Shown here: positions 17,606-25,022 of the stretch, piece by piece
Layout of the letters: each line of letters starts with the position of its first letter
Numbering within the stretch: position 1 is the stretch's first letter
DNA from: RBC038 sp041390625
GTDB taxonomy: Bacteria; Chloroflexota; Dehalococcoidia; UBA2979
DNA: 64,000 nucleotides
NCBI GenBank assembly: GCA_041390625.1
Contig: JAWKPM010000007.1
Span: 128,917 to 192,916 of the forward strand
Direction of reading: 5' to 3'
Made by a program: the position numbers and the translations under genes
The notes under the pieces: generated by a model
What the model was told of the DNA's origin: nothing
Databases searched by the model: none
Seen by the model: only the letters and a program-made list of their open reading frames with translations

Positions 17606-18281
17606 GGCGATCCGCGAGGCGAAGGTCTTCTTCCTCTCCGAAAGCGACCTCTTTCGCGGCCTGACGCAACTGGACCTCGACGAGGTCGAGCGCAGCACGA
17701 CGATGAGCACCTGCACGAGAGGACGCGTGTTCTACACACCGGGCGAGACCGGCGAGGTCCTGTTCATCCTCAAGCGCGGGCAGGTGAACCTCTACCGCAT
17801 GACGGCGGAGGGTAAGCGGTTGATCACAGCGACCCTGGAAGCGGGGGCGGTCTTCGGCGAGATGTCGCTGATCGGGCAGGGCATGCTCGACTCGTACGCC
17901 GAGGCAGCGGACGACTGCGTGCTCTGCGTGATGTCGCGCGTCGATGTGGAGCGGCTGCTCGGCCAGCATCCCTCGGTGTCGCTGCGGCTCGTCGAGCTGG
18001 TCGCGAAGCGCCTCGCGGATGCGGAGGAACGCATCGCGGACGTCGTGTACAAGTCCGTGCCCGCGCGCATCGCTACGACGCTGTTGCGGCTGTCGACGGA
18101 GGCGAACCGTCCCGTGCGCCTCTCGCAACAGGACATCGCCGACATGGTGGGGACGTACCGGGAGACCGCGACGCGCATCCTGAACGAGATGCGCGCGAAC
18201 GGCCTGGTCGAACTGCGGCGCATGCAGATCGAAGTGCTGGACCGCGCCGGCCTCGAGGCGCTGGCAGGGGAGCCCAGCTAG
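17577..18281 (+). CDS. Crp/Fnr family transcriptional regulator
   Basis: This 234-residue regulator has an N-terminal cyclic-nucleotide-binding fold (residues about 20-140, with 'GETGEVLFILKRGQVNLYR' and 'GAVFGEMSLIGQG') and a C-terminal winged helix containing RLSQQDIADMVGTYRETATRILNEM as helix-turn-helix. The EMSL position lacks the Arg-Ser/Thr pair of cAMP-binding Crp, and there is no FNR-type Cys cluster, so the ligand is unknown. Starts at ATG 17577 (preceded by GAGGAG) or ATG 17595 are possible. It overlaps the thioredoxin-like gene. Confidence 0.9.
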   Translation: MAARRPMSAEAIREAKVFFLSESDLFRGLTQLDLDEVERSTTMSTCTRGRVFYTPGETGEVLFILKRGQVNLYRMTAEGKRLITATLEAGAVFGEMSLIGQGMLDSYAEAADDCVLCVMSRVDVERLLGQHPSVSLRLVELVAKRLADAEERIADVVYKSVPARIATTLLRLSTEANRPVRLSQQDIADMVGTYRETATRILNEMRANGLVELRRMQIEVLDRAGLEALAGEPS

Positions 18282-18290
18282 CGGCCCTGC

Positions 18291-18299
18291 AAGTCCGGG
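18291..18299 (+). repeat. AAGTCCGGG intergenic element, copy 2
   Basis: AAGTCCGGGTGGGGCC here resembles AAGTCCGGGTCAGGGCC at 170-186, and both are followed within about 30 nt by CTCGAATC. A third AAGTCCGGG is at 63541-63549. All three copies lie in gaps just upstream of plus-strand genes. The role is unknown; a regulator site is possible. Confidence 0.3.
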
Positions 18300-18410
18300 T
18301 GGGGCCTCGATGCGGATTCGGACTCGAATCTGACGGCCATACACGTCGCCTGAAATCTGCCGATGATCCAGGCACGCTCTCGTGGGGTGAGGGCGTCACT
18401 GGAGCGTGGC

Positions 18411-19292
18411 ATGACTTCGGCAGCGGCGCAGATCGGCGCATCCGAGGAACTCCCCTCGATCGACGAGGTGGTGCAGACCGTCACGGGTCTACGCCCGCTC
18501 GGCGCCATCGCCGCGCGCATCCTCCAGATCACCGAGGGCGACACGTTCTCGGCGCAGGCGCTGGCGAAGGTCATCTCCTCGGAGCCCGCGCTCTCGGCGC
18601 GGATGCTGCAGCTGGCGAACTCGGCGTACTACGGCTTCCCGCGGCGCATCGGCACGGTGCGCGACGCGATCGTGCTGCTTGGCTTTCGGACGGTGCGATC
18701 GGCGACGCTGGCGGCGTGCGTGATCAACGCGGTCCCGAACGGCTCCAGCCGTGACGAGGCGCGCACGTTCTGGCGCTACTCGATCTTCATCGGCATGGTG
18801 AGCGAAGTGATCGCCCAGGCGGAGCGGGCGGACTGCGAAGAGGCCTTCACCGCCGGCGTGCTGCACAACATCGGTCGACTCGCCCTGAGCCAGCAGTACC
18901 CCGAGTTGATGCAGCGCACGCAGCGGCATGCGCGGACGCGCCAGATCTCGCTGCTCGAGGCCGAGCGCGAGGTCCTCGGGTACACCGACGCGGAGCTCGG
19001 TGGCGCGCTCGCGGCCCACTGGAACTTCCCGGAAGGGCTGGTCGAGGCGGCAGCGCGGCATCGTGAGAGCATCTACGCCGTCGATGACCAGCACTCGGCG
19101 CTGGGCCTCGTGATCCGCGCACGGGCGCTGGCGGCCGGCATCGGCATCTGGGACGGCATCGAGACCTCCGTGGCATCGGGTCCGCCGGCGGAGTGGCGCC
19201 AGCCGCCGCTTTCGCAGGAGCTCGCGCGTGTCGGTGGCCCGGACGGGCTGCTCGAGCGGGTGGATGCGTTCCTCGGGAGCGCGATCGGCTAG
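18411..19292 (+). CDS. HDOD domain protein
   Basis: This is a 293-residue HDOD protein, an HD-domain relative usually lacking the metal-dependent phosphohydrolase residues and used in signalling. The core runs from 'LRPLGAIAARILQIT' through 'ISSEPALSARMLQLANSAYYGFPRRIGTVRDAIVLLGF', the classic HDOD helix pair, to 'GVLHNIGRLAL', where the HD pair is HN. No GGDEF, EAL or receiver domain is attached. ATG 18411 is chosen because GGAG (18401-18404) sits 6 nt before it; ATG 18363 has no ribosome site. Confidence 0.88.
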   Translation: MTSAAAQIGASEELPSIDEVVQTVTGLRPLGAIAARILQITEGDTFSAQALAKVISSEPALSARMLQLANSAYYGFPRRIGTVRDAIVLLGFRTVRSATLAACVINAVPNGSSRDEARTFWRYSIFIGMVSEVIAQAERADCEEAFTAGVLHNIGRLALSQQYPELMQRTQRHARTRQISLLEAEREVLGYTDAELGGALAAHWNFPEGLVEAAARHRESIYAVDDQHSALGLVIRARALAAGIGIWDGIETSVASGPPAEWRQPPLSQELARVGGPDGLLERVDAFLGSAIG

Positions 19293-19355
19293 CCTCGGGC
19301 TCTCGCTCGGTCCTCGTTTCGCGCCGTCCTTCGTCCTCGGTTTGCCTCGTCTCCC

Positions 19356-19384
19356 TTGCATTCGGAATGCCGATTCGGTACAAA
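19356..19384 (+). promoter_or_regulatory. Vegetative promoter of groEL
   Basis: TTGCAT (19356-19361) and TACAAA (19379-19384) are separated by exactly 17 nt, with GG immediately before the -10. The predicted start near 19391 places the CIRCE element across roughly +5 to +32, where a bound HrcA repressor would block transcription. Confidence 0.75.
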
Positions 19385-19395
19385 CGTCGGAGCCA

Positions 19396-19422
19396 TTAGC
19401 ACTCTCAAACATCGAGTGCTAA
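19396..19422 (+). promoter_or_regulatory. CIRCE operator (HrcA binding site)
   Basis: TTAGCACTC, a 9-nt spacer, then GAGTGCTAA: both arms match the CIRCE consensus perfectly. HrcA binds this element and represses groE and dnaK operons until heat shock. It lies between the groEL promoter and gene. Confidence 0.95.
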
Positions 19423-19549
19423 AGTGCTGCGCAGCGCCGAGACGCCTCGGTGCGCCCTTCCAACCGGAAACCCGGCCCGCGAGCGCGCCTCGCGCGGCCA
19501 CGAGTGTGACCACAGCCGAGCAGAAGCAGCGAACGAAGGACGGTCGACG

Positions 19550-21160
19550 ATGGCGAAGCAACTGCTGTTCGACGAGCAGGCCCGCGGGGCCCTCCGCGAT
19601 GGCATCGACGCGCTGGCGGACGCGGTGAAGATGACGCTGGGCCCGAAGGGTCGCAACGTCGTCCTCGACAAGCGCTTCGGCCCGCCGACGATCACCAACG
19701 ACGGTGTGACGATCGCGAAGGACATCGATCTCTCGGACCGCTTCGAGAACATCGGGGCGCAGCTCGCGAAGGAGATCGCGTCCAAGACCAACGACATCGC
19801 CGGTGACGGCACGACGACCGCGACGGTCCTCGGCCAGGCGATCGTCCACGAGGGCCTGAAGAACGTCGCCGCCGGCGCCGACCCGATGGCGCTGAAGCGC
19901 GGCATCGAGACCGCCGCGAAGGCGATCACCGACGCGCTGACGAAGAACTCGACGCGTGTCACCACGCGCGAGCAGATGGCGCAGGTCGCCGCGATCTCGG
20001 CGGCGTCGCCGGAGATCGGCGAGCTCATCGGCGAGGTGATGGAGGCGACCGGTAAGGACGGCGTCATCACCGTCGAGGAGTCGCGCGGCATCCAGACCGA
20101 GATCGAGTACGTCGAGGGCATGGCCTTCGACCGCGGCTACATCTCGCCCTACTTCGTGACGAACGCGGACCGCATGGAGGCCGTCATCGACGACGCCTTC
20201 ATCTTCGTGACGGACCGCAAGCTGTCCTCTGTGAACGACATCCTGCCGCTCCTCGAGAAGCAGCTGCAGCGCTCGAAGAACCTCCTGATCATCGCGGAGG
20301 ACGTGGACGGCGAGGCCCTGGCCACGCTGGCGGTGAACAAGCTGCGCGGCACGGTGAACGTCGTCGCCGTAAAGGCGCCGGGCTTCGGCGACCGCCGCAA
20401 GGAGAACCTCGGCGACATCGCGGCGCTGACCGGCGCCACGGTGATCAGCCCGGAGCTCGGCCGCGCGCTCGACTCGGCCGCGCCCGAGGACCTCGGCCAG
20501 GCCCGACGCGTCGTCATCTCCAAGGAGGAGACGACGATCATCGAGGGCAAGGGCACGAAGAAGGCGATCGACGACCGCATCAAGATGATTCGCGCGCAGC
20601 TGGAGCGCGCCACGAGCGACTGGGACCGCGAGAAGCTCGAGGAGCGCCTCGGCAAGCTCGCCGGCTCGGTCGCCGTCATCAAGGTCGGCGCCGCCACCGA
20701 GGTGGAGCTGACCGAGAAGAAGCACCGCGTGGAGGACGCGCTCTCGGCGACCCGTGCGGCCGTCGAAGAGGGCATCGTCCCCGGTGGTGGCGTCGCGTTC
20801 CTGAACGCGCTGCCCGCCCTCGACAAGCTCGAGCTGGCGGGTGACGAGGGCACGGGTGTCCGCATCCTGCGCCGCGCCCTGGAGGAGCCGCTCCGCCGCA
20901 TCGCAACCAACGCCGGCGAGGACGGCTCGGTCATCGTGCGGGCCGTGCAGGGCCGCAAGAAGGGCGAAGGCTACGACGCTCGTGCCGAGCGCTACGGCAA
21001 CATGATCGAGTTCGGCATCATCGACCCGGCCAAGGTGACGAAGGCCGCGCTCGAGAACGCGGTCTCGATCGCCGGCATGGTGCTGACGACCAACTGCCTC
21101 GTCACGGACGAGCCCGACAAGGCCGGTCAAGCCGCCGCGCCGGCCATGGACATGTACTAG
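19550..21160 (+). CDS. groEL: 60 kDa chaperonin GroEL
   Basis: This 536-residue chaperonin subunit refolds proteins inside a double heptameric ring with ATP. The equatorial ATP site is visible as TLGPKGRNVVLDK and NDIAGDGTTTATVL. The apical domain runs from about 190 to 375, and 'VEEGIVPGGGVA' is the late equatorial signature. The C-terminus stops at AAAPAMDMY without the usual Gly-Gly-Met repeat tail. No groES lies adjacent, so the co-chaperonin must be encoded elsewhere. ATG 19550 is preceded by AAGGA at 19536-19540. A consensus promoter and a perfect CIRCE lie upstream, and a strong terminator follows. Confidence 0.97.
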   Translation: MAKQLLFDEQARGALRDGIDALADAVKMTLGPKGRNVVLDKRFGPPTITNDGVTIAKDIDLSDRFENIGAQLAKEIASKTNDIAGDGTTTATVLGQAIVHEGLKNVAAGADPMALKRGIETAAKAITDALTKNSTRVTTREQMAQVAAISAASPEIGELIGEVMEATGKDGVITVEESRGIQTEIEYVEGMAFDRGYISPYFVTNADRMEAVIDDAFIFVTDRKLSSVNDILPLLEKQLQRSKNLLIIAEDVDGEALATLAVNKLRGTVNVVAVKAPGFGDRRKENLGDIAALTGATVISPELGRALDSAAPEDLGQARRVVISKEETTIIEGKGTKKAIDDRIKMIRAQLERATSDWDREKLEERLGKLAGSVAVIKVGAATEVELTEKKHRVEDALSATRAAVEEGIVPGGGVAFLNALPALDKLELAGDEGTGVRILRRALEEPLRRIATNAGEDGSVIVRAVQGRKKGEGYDARAERYGNMIEFGIIDPAKVTKAALENAVSIAGMVLTTNCLVTDEPDKAGQAAAPAMDMY

Positions 21161-21182
21161 TCCGTACGTCTCTCGACGCTCG

Positions 21183-21211
21183 GAAGGGGCCGGCCCGGTG
21201 CCGGCCCCTTC
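21183..21211 (+). terminator. Rho-independent terminator after groEL
   Basis: GAAGGGGCCGGC and GCCGGCCCCTTC form a perfect 12-bp stem with loop CCGGT, 22 nt after the groEL stop, followed by GCGTTTCCCCC. The T tract is short but the stem is very stable. Confidence 0.85.
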
Positions 21212-21248
21212 GCGTTTCCCCCTCGATCCCCCTCCCCGGAGCCTCGTG

Positions 21249-21695
21249 ATGCTGCACGGCGAAGACCCCTTCGACTTCGACCTCGACGAGGTGCTGAGCG
21301 CCGTCGCGGAGGCCGAGGTGCTGGTGGTGGCATTCCCGTTCTGCGCGCAGCGTCTGCTGCTGGATCTGCGCACGAGCGACACCGACGGCCCGCTCATCGA
21401 GGTGGTGGAGCCGTTGTCCTCGGCGTCGGAGCGGGCGCTGTGGCTAGTCGACCGCCGGCCGGCGTTCGGCGCTCCGGAGCAGAGTGCGTTCTTCCTCTGG
21501 CCGCACAGCGTCTCGTACCTCGAAGCCTCAGGCGTGACGGACGCGCTGCGGGAGCGCGGGGCAGGCGAGCACGGCCTCGATGTGGCTTCGGAGGTCGAGG
21601 GCGCGCTGTCCGACCTACGAACGCGCGAGCGGGACTACACCCACGCCGTGGTCGTGGGTGCCGAGGGGTTCGAGAACCTCTGGAGCCGCCGCTAG
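21249..21695 (+). CDS. Hypothetical protein
   Basis: This is a 148-residue soluble acidic protein with no recognised family. It starts MLHGEDPFDFDLDEVLSAV and has alternating strand/helix character ('AEVLVVAFPFCAQRLLLDLR', 'RALWLVDRRPAFG', 'SAFFLWPHSVSYLE', 'YTHAVVVGAEGFENLW'), suggesting a compact alpha/beta fold. One Cys is present. ATG 21249 lies 7 nt after GGAG (21238-21241); GTG 21246 is the alternative start. It sits between groEL and a glutaredoxin-like gene, with no firm functional link. Confidence 0.6.
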   Translation: MLHGEDPFDFDLDEVLSAVAEAEVLVVAFPFCAQRLLLDLRTSDTDGPLIEVVEPLSSASERALWLVDRRPAFGAPEQSAFFLWPHSVSYLEASGVTDALRERGAGEHGLDVASEVEGALSDLRTRERDYTHAVVVGAEGFENLWSRR

Positions 21696-21785
21696 CGCCT
21701 CAGGCGCGGCCGAACCCTCCAGGTAGGCACCCGCACAGACGACCTCGACCGCGCGGTGCATCCTGACAGAAGCGAGGAGACGCGC

Positions 21786-22163
21786 ATGGCCCGACTGGTG
21801 GTCTACGTTCGTTCGCGGGTCTGTCCGGATGTGGCGCGGTGGCGCCGATGGCTGCAGCAGCACGAACTCGATTACGTCGAGCTCGACATCGACTCGGATG
21901 CCGAAGCGTACGACCGCGTGCTGCGTTGGACAGGTTTCGAGTCGGTGCCGACCCTCGTCATCGCGCCTGACGACGGCCTCGAGCCGATCGAGGCGCCCTC
22001 GGCGCTCCCGCCGGGGCGTGGGCCTCGCGCGATCGACCGCGGCACGATGCTGACGGAGCCGAACCCGGGCCAGATCGTGCCCTTCCTCGAGCGGAACGGG
22101 ATCCCCGTCACCCGCCTCGAGGGGTCGCGCGACGGCGGCATTATCGGGCGGCTGCTGGGCTAG
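21786..22163 (+). CDS. Glutaredoxin-like protein
   Basis: This is a 125-residue thioredoxin-fold protein. MARLVVYVRSRVCPDVARWRRWL places a single Cys in CPDV where glutaredoxins have CPxC. 'YVELDIDSDAEAYDRVLRWTGFESVPTLVIAPDD' follows, with the TVP-type cis-Pro (SVPT) and the usual helix. With only the N-terminal Cys it would act by a monothiol mechanism or in thiol binding. The C-terminal half (about 75-125) is an extension with no match known to me. ATG 21786 follows GAGGAGA. Confidence 0.7.
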   Translation: MARLVVYVRSRVCPDVARWRRWLQQHELDYVELDIDSDAEAYDRVLRWTGFESVPTLVIAPDDGLEPIEAPSALPPGRGPRAIDRGTMLTEPNPGQIVPFLERNGIPVTRLEGSRDGGIIGRLLG

Positions 22164-22171
22164 GCGTCGGA

Positions 22172-22852
22172 TCAGTCGAGCAGGCAGCGCGCTCGAATGG
22201 GTGAAGCCCCCTCCAGACCCTCGAAGTAGCGCACGAGTTCCCAGCAATGGGCGTCCGGTGGCACCTCGACGCCGCGCGCCGTCTCTGGGAGTGCCATCCA
22301 GATGGGCCTCGAAGTCGGAGGCTCTTCACCCGGCAGATGTGGCACGACGCGTCGGACCGTGAGGCAATTCGCGCCGGCCGGGTCCTCGTCCGCGGGGACG
22401 GGCTGCAACCGGCCACCGCATGGGTCGGCGGGATCGGGGCCTCTGACGAGCATCAGCAGCTCGATCGACTGAAGTGCAAAGACGCCGTCGGCCTCGCTCG
22501 GCGCGAAGAAGACCCGCGTAAAGGTGCGCCCGTCGTACAAGCAGCGTCCGACCACGGCGTCTGCGACATCGAGGAGGCCGACCGGCACGAGCGCTGCCAG
22601 AACGTCGATGCACGCTCCCGTGACATCGGCGTGGTCGCGATAGACCCAGATCTCGATCACGGTGCCGAGGAGATCGGCGGGTGATGCGGTGCGAACCGGG
22701 GCTGGGGTACTCGTCGGGCTCGAGGTCGCTTCGGCTGACGGGCTTGAGGTCACGGTGCCGCGCAACGACTCAGCGCCGTCAAGGTCCTCGTCGGCGCAGG
22801 CGATGGCGACAAGTGCGAGCACGAGCACCGATGCGAGTACGAGGTGCTTCAT
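22172..22852 (-). CDS. Hypothetical lipoprotein
   Basis: This is a 226-residue exported protein with signal MKHLVLASVLVLALVAIAC (lipobox VAIA-C, Cys19). A Ser/Thr/Pro linker follows, then a domain of about 160 residues containing six Cys, which could form disulfides outside the membrane. No family was recognised. ATG 22852 overlaps the stop of the MFS gene by 4 bp (ATGA). It is the last cistron of the selD2-lipoprotein-MFS operon, so it may assist the pump or be carried along with it. Confidence 0.7.
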   Translation of the reverse strand: MKHLVLASVLVLALVAIACADEDLDGAESLRGTVTSSPSAEATSSPTSTPAPVRTASPADLLGTVIEIWVYRDHADVTGACIDVLAALVPVGLLDVADAVVGRCLYDGRTFTRVFFAPSEADGVFALQSIELLMLVRGPDPADPCGGRLQPVPADEDPAGANCLTVRRVVPHLPGEEPPTSRPIWMALPETARGVEVPPDAHCWELVRYFEGLEGASPIRARCLLD

Positions 22853-24315
22853 CCCACCGTCCACCAAGCATCGCTGCCTTCCTCGCGGCGGGTGGCCTCG
22901 AGGAGAAGTGCGACGGCGGCGCCGACGAGCATGACGGCCGCTGCGGCGATGAAGACCTCGCGGAAGGTGGAGACCTGCGCCTCGGCGACGAGGGCGTTGA
23001 ACTCGGGCGTGCCGAACTCGATGCCGCCGGCGCGGGCGTAGAAGCGGCCGAGGCCCCTCGAGGTCAGGAGCGCGGCACCGACGAGCATGCCGACGACGCG
23101 GCTCAGCGTGAGCCACGAGGCAGCGGTGGCGCGCTCGTCCTCGCCGACGCGCTGGAGGACGGCCGCGGAGAGCGGCGCGATCACGAGGCCGAAGCCGAAG
23201 CCGCCGATGATCTGCGGGAACGAACGCAGGACCTCGGAGAGGTCGCGGTCCCAGGCCTGGAGCCCGAGGAAGCAGCCTGCCGCGAGCAGCATGCCGAGCG
23301 ACACCGTGCCTCGGATCGTCCACCGCTCGGCGAGCCAGCCGCCGGCGAGCGCGCCGAGCGGAACGGCGGCCGTCAGCCGCAGCAGAGTCAGCCCACCGGA
23401 GAGCGGCTCCTCGACCAGCACGAGATTCACGAAGAGCGGGATGCCGATCAGCGCCGAGATCAGCCCCGCGCCCACGAGGAGGTTCACGACGTTCGCGACC
23501 CAGACGGAGCGCGGAGCGAGCATCGAGAGGCGGAGCATCGGCGCATCGATGCGGGCCTCGTGGCGGACGAACAGCGCGCCGAGGGCGGCGGCGCCGGCGA
23601 GCAGCGCTGCGGTCGCGACCAGCGGCCTCGGCTCGATGGGGTCATCGACGAGCGCGAAGGTGAGCACGGCGAGCGCGGCGCCGAGGAGCACGGCGCCGGC
23701 CCAGTCGATGACGCCTCGAACGCGCTCGCGGCCGGCGGTTCGCCACGCGAGGAGGGCGAAGGGGGCCGCCATCGGCAGGTTGATCCAGAAGACCCAGCGC
23801 CAGCCCCAGAGCTCGGTGATGCCGCCGCCCCAGAGGGGACCGAGCAGCGCCCCGGCCTCGGAGGCAGCGGCGATGGCACCGAGGCCCATGACGCGCCTCG
23901 ATGGTGGGAGCTCGGCGACGACGATCGCCATCGCGACCGGCACGACCGCGCCGCCACCGACGGCCTGGAGGGCGCGCGCAGCGACGAGGAAGTTGAAGCC
24001 GGGTGCGGCGGCCACGAGCGCGGAGCCGACCATGAAGACCACGAGTGAGGCGGCGTAGATCCTCGCGTGGCCGTAGACGTCGGCGACACGTCCGACGATC
24101 GGCAGCGCGACCAGGTAGCCGAGCAGGTACCCGTTGATGATCCAGGACGACTGGTAGAAGTCGTCCACCGTGACGCCGAGCCCCGAGATCATCGCCGGCA
24201 GCACCGTGACGACCGAGGTCTGGTCGTCGGCCGCCACAAACACGCCGCCGGCGACGGCGACGAGGAGCCAGGTGCCGCGTCGCGGGGACGAGGCGGTCCG
24301 GGGGATGGGGGTCAG
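22849..24315 (-). CDS. MFS drug/lipid exporter, DHA2 (EmrB/P55-like) family
   Basis: This is a carrier of about 488 residues with roughly 14 membrane segments. DHA2 features seen are 'DDQTSVVTVLPAM' in helix 1, 'SSWIINGYLLGYLVALPIVGRVADVYGHARIY' (motif A), 'ARALQAVGGGAVVPVAMAIVV' and 'GLGAIAAASEAGALLGPLWGGGITELWGWRWVFWINLP' (motif C). It is preceded, with a 4-bp CTGA overlap, by an LppX/LprG-type lipoprotein gene. This is the same pairing as LprG with the P55 pump of mycobacteria, which moves lipids. No ATG, GTG or TTG start exists before the first membrane helix; CTG 24315 at the overlap is the best candidate. Confidence 0.85.
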   Translation of the reverse strand: MTPIPRTASSPRRGTWLLVAVAGGVFVAADDQTSVVTVLPAMISGLGVTVDDFYQSSWIINGYLLGYLVALPIVGRVADVYGHARIYAASLVVFMVGSALVAAAPGFNFLVAARALQAVGGGAVVPVAMAIVVAELPPSRRVMGLGAIAAASEAGALLGPLWGGGITELWGWRWVFWINLPMAAPFALLAWRTAGRERVRGVIDWAGAVLLGAALAVLTFALVDDPIEPRPLVATAALLAGAAALGALFVRHEARIDAPMLRLSMLAPRSVWVANVVNLLVGAGLISALIGIPLFVNLVLVEEPLSGGLTLLRLTAAVPLGALAGGWLAERWTIRGTVSLGMLLAAGCFLGLQAWDRDLSEVLRSFPQIIGGFGFGLVIAPLSAAVLQRVGEDERATAASWLTLSRVVGMLVGAALLTSRGLGRFYARAGGIEFGTPEFNALVAEAQVSTFREVFIAAAAVMLVGAAVALLLEATRREEGSDAWWTVG

Positions 24316-25022
24316 CGCGGCGCCTCGATGGTGATGGGTTCGTCGAAGCGGCTCAGGCGGACGCTCACCGTGCCGGACTCGTTGGCGTCGAAGAGGTGGC
24401 CGCTGACCTCGATGCGGCGGACCAACGTGTCGTCGACGCCGATCCAGGCGACGGCCTCGAGGGTCTCGCCGCCCCGCGCGCCGGGGATGAGCGTGAGCTC
24501 GTCGGACAGGAGCTGCGCCTCGACGCGGTACGTGTCGACGCCATCGACGCGCTCGGCACGGACGACCGTCGGATCCTGGACGGAGCGCATGAGGGCGGTC
24601 ACGCCGCTCGATATGTCGAACACTTCGCCGACCGAGATGTCTTCCTGCTCCCAGCGGCCCGTCAGCGGGTTCGTGATCCATCCCTCGCCGTCGACGTTGC
24701 GGACCTCGAGGTCTGCATTGATCGGGCCAACGCTCGCGCTGAGCTTGGCCTGGAAGTTGTCGATGCCGGCGAAGTCGCCCTCGGCCTCACGCATGTTGAT
24801 GCCGCCGAGGATGTTCGCCGCACCGCCCGAGAAGTCGAGGTCGAAGTGGAAGGTCTCGAGCGACTCGATGCGGGTAGCGGCGCCCTCGAGGAGGACGGCG
24901 GCGTCGACCTCGGACACGTCGATGTTCGACTCCTCGTCGCCGCCGTTGCACGCGGCGATGAGCGCGAACATCGCAGCGACCGCCGCGACGAGCGCCAGTG
25001 AGGCGAAGCGCGGACGTCTCAT
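24312..25022 (-). CDS. LppX/LprAFG-type lipoprotein
   Basis: This is a 236-residue lipid-anchored exported protein. The signal MRRPRFASLALVAAVAAMFALIAAC has its lipobox at Cys25. The mature part begins with a helix (VDAAVLLEGAATRIESLETFHFDLDFSGG) and continues as a beta-sheet shell with 'GEGWITNPLTGRWEQED' and 'TYRVEAQLLSDEL', the pattern of the LppX/LprG fold that cradles acyl chains. Family knowledge (mycobacterial LprG) implies carriage of lipids for the adjacent MFS pump. ATG 25022 overlaps the selD2 stop (ATGA) and its own stop overlaps the MFS start (CTGA). Confidence 0.8.
   Translation of the reverse strand: MRRPRFASLALVAAVAAMFALIAACNGGDEESNIDVSEVDAAVLLEGAATRIESLETFHFDLDFSGGAANILGGINMREAEGDFAGIDNFQAKLSASVGPINADLEVRNVDGEGWITNPLTGRWEQEDISVGEVFDISSGVTALMRSVQDPTVVRAERVDGVDTYRVEAQLLSDELTLIPGARGGETLEAVAWIGVDDTLVRRIEVSGHLFDANESGTVSVRLSRFDEPITIEAPR

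Noticed and set aside
19289..21397. Long open frame of about 700 codons opposite groEL, and many similar antisense frames across the window
   Set aside because: High GC makes stop codons rare on the opposite strand. These frames are Arg-, Ala- and Pro-rich, carry no motifs and lie fully over genes with clear families.
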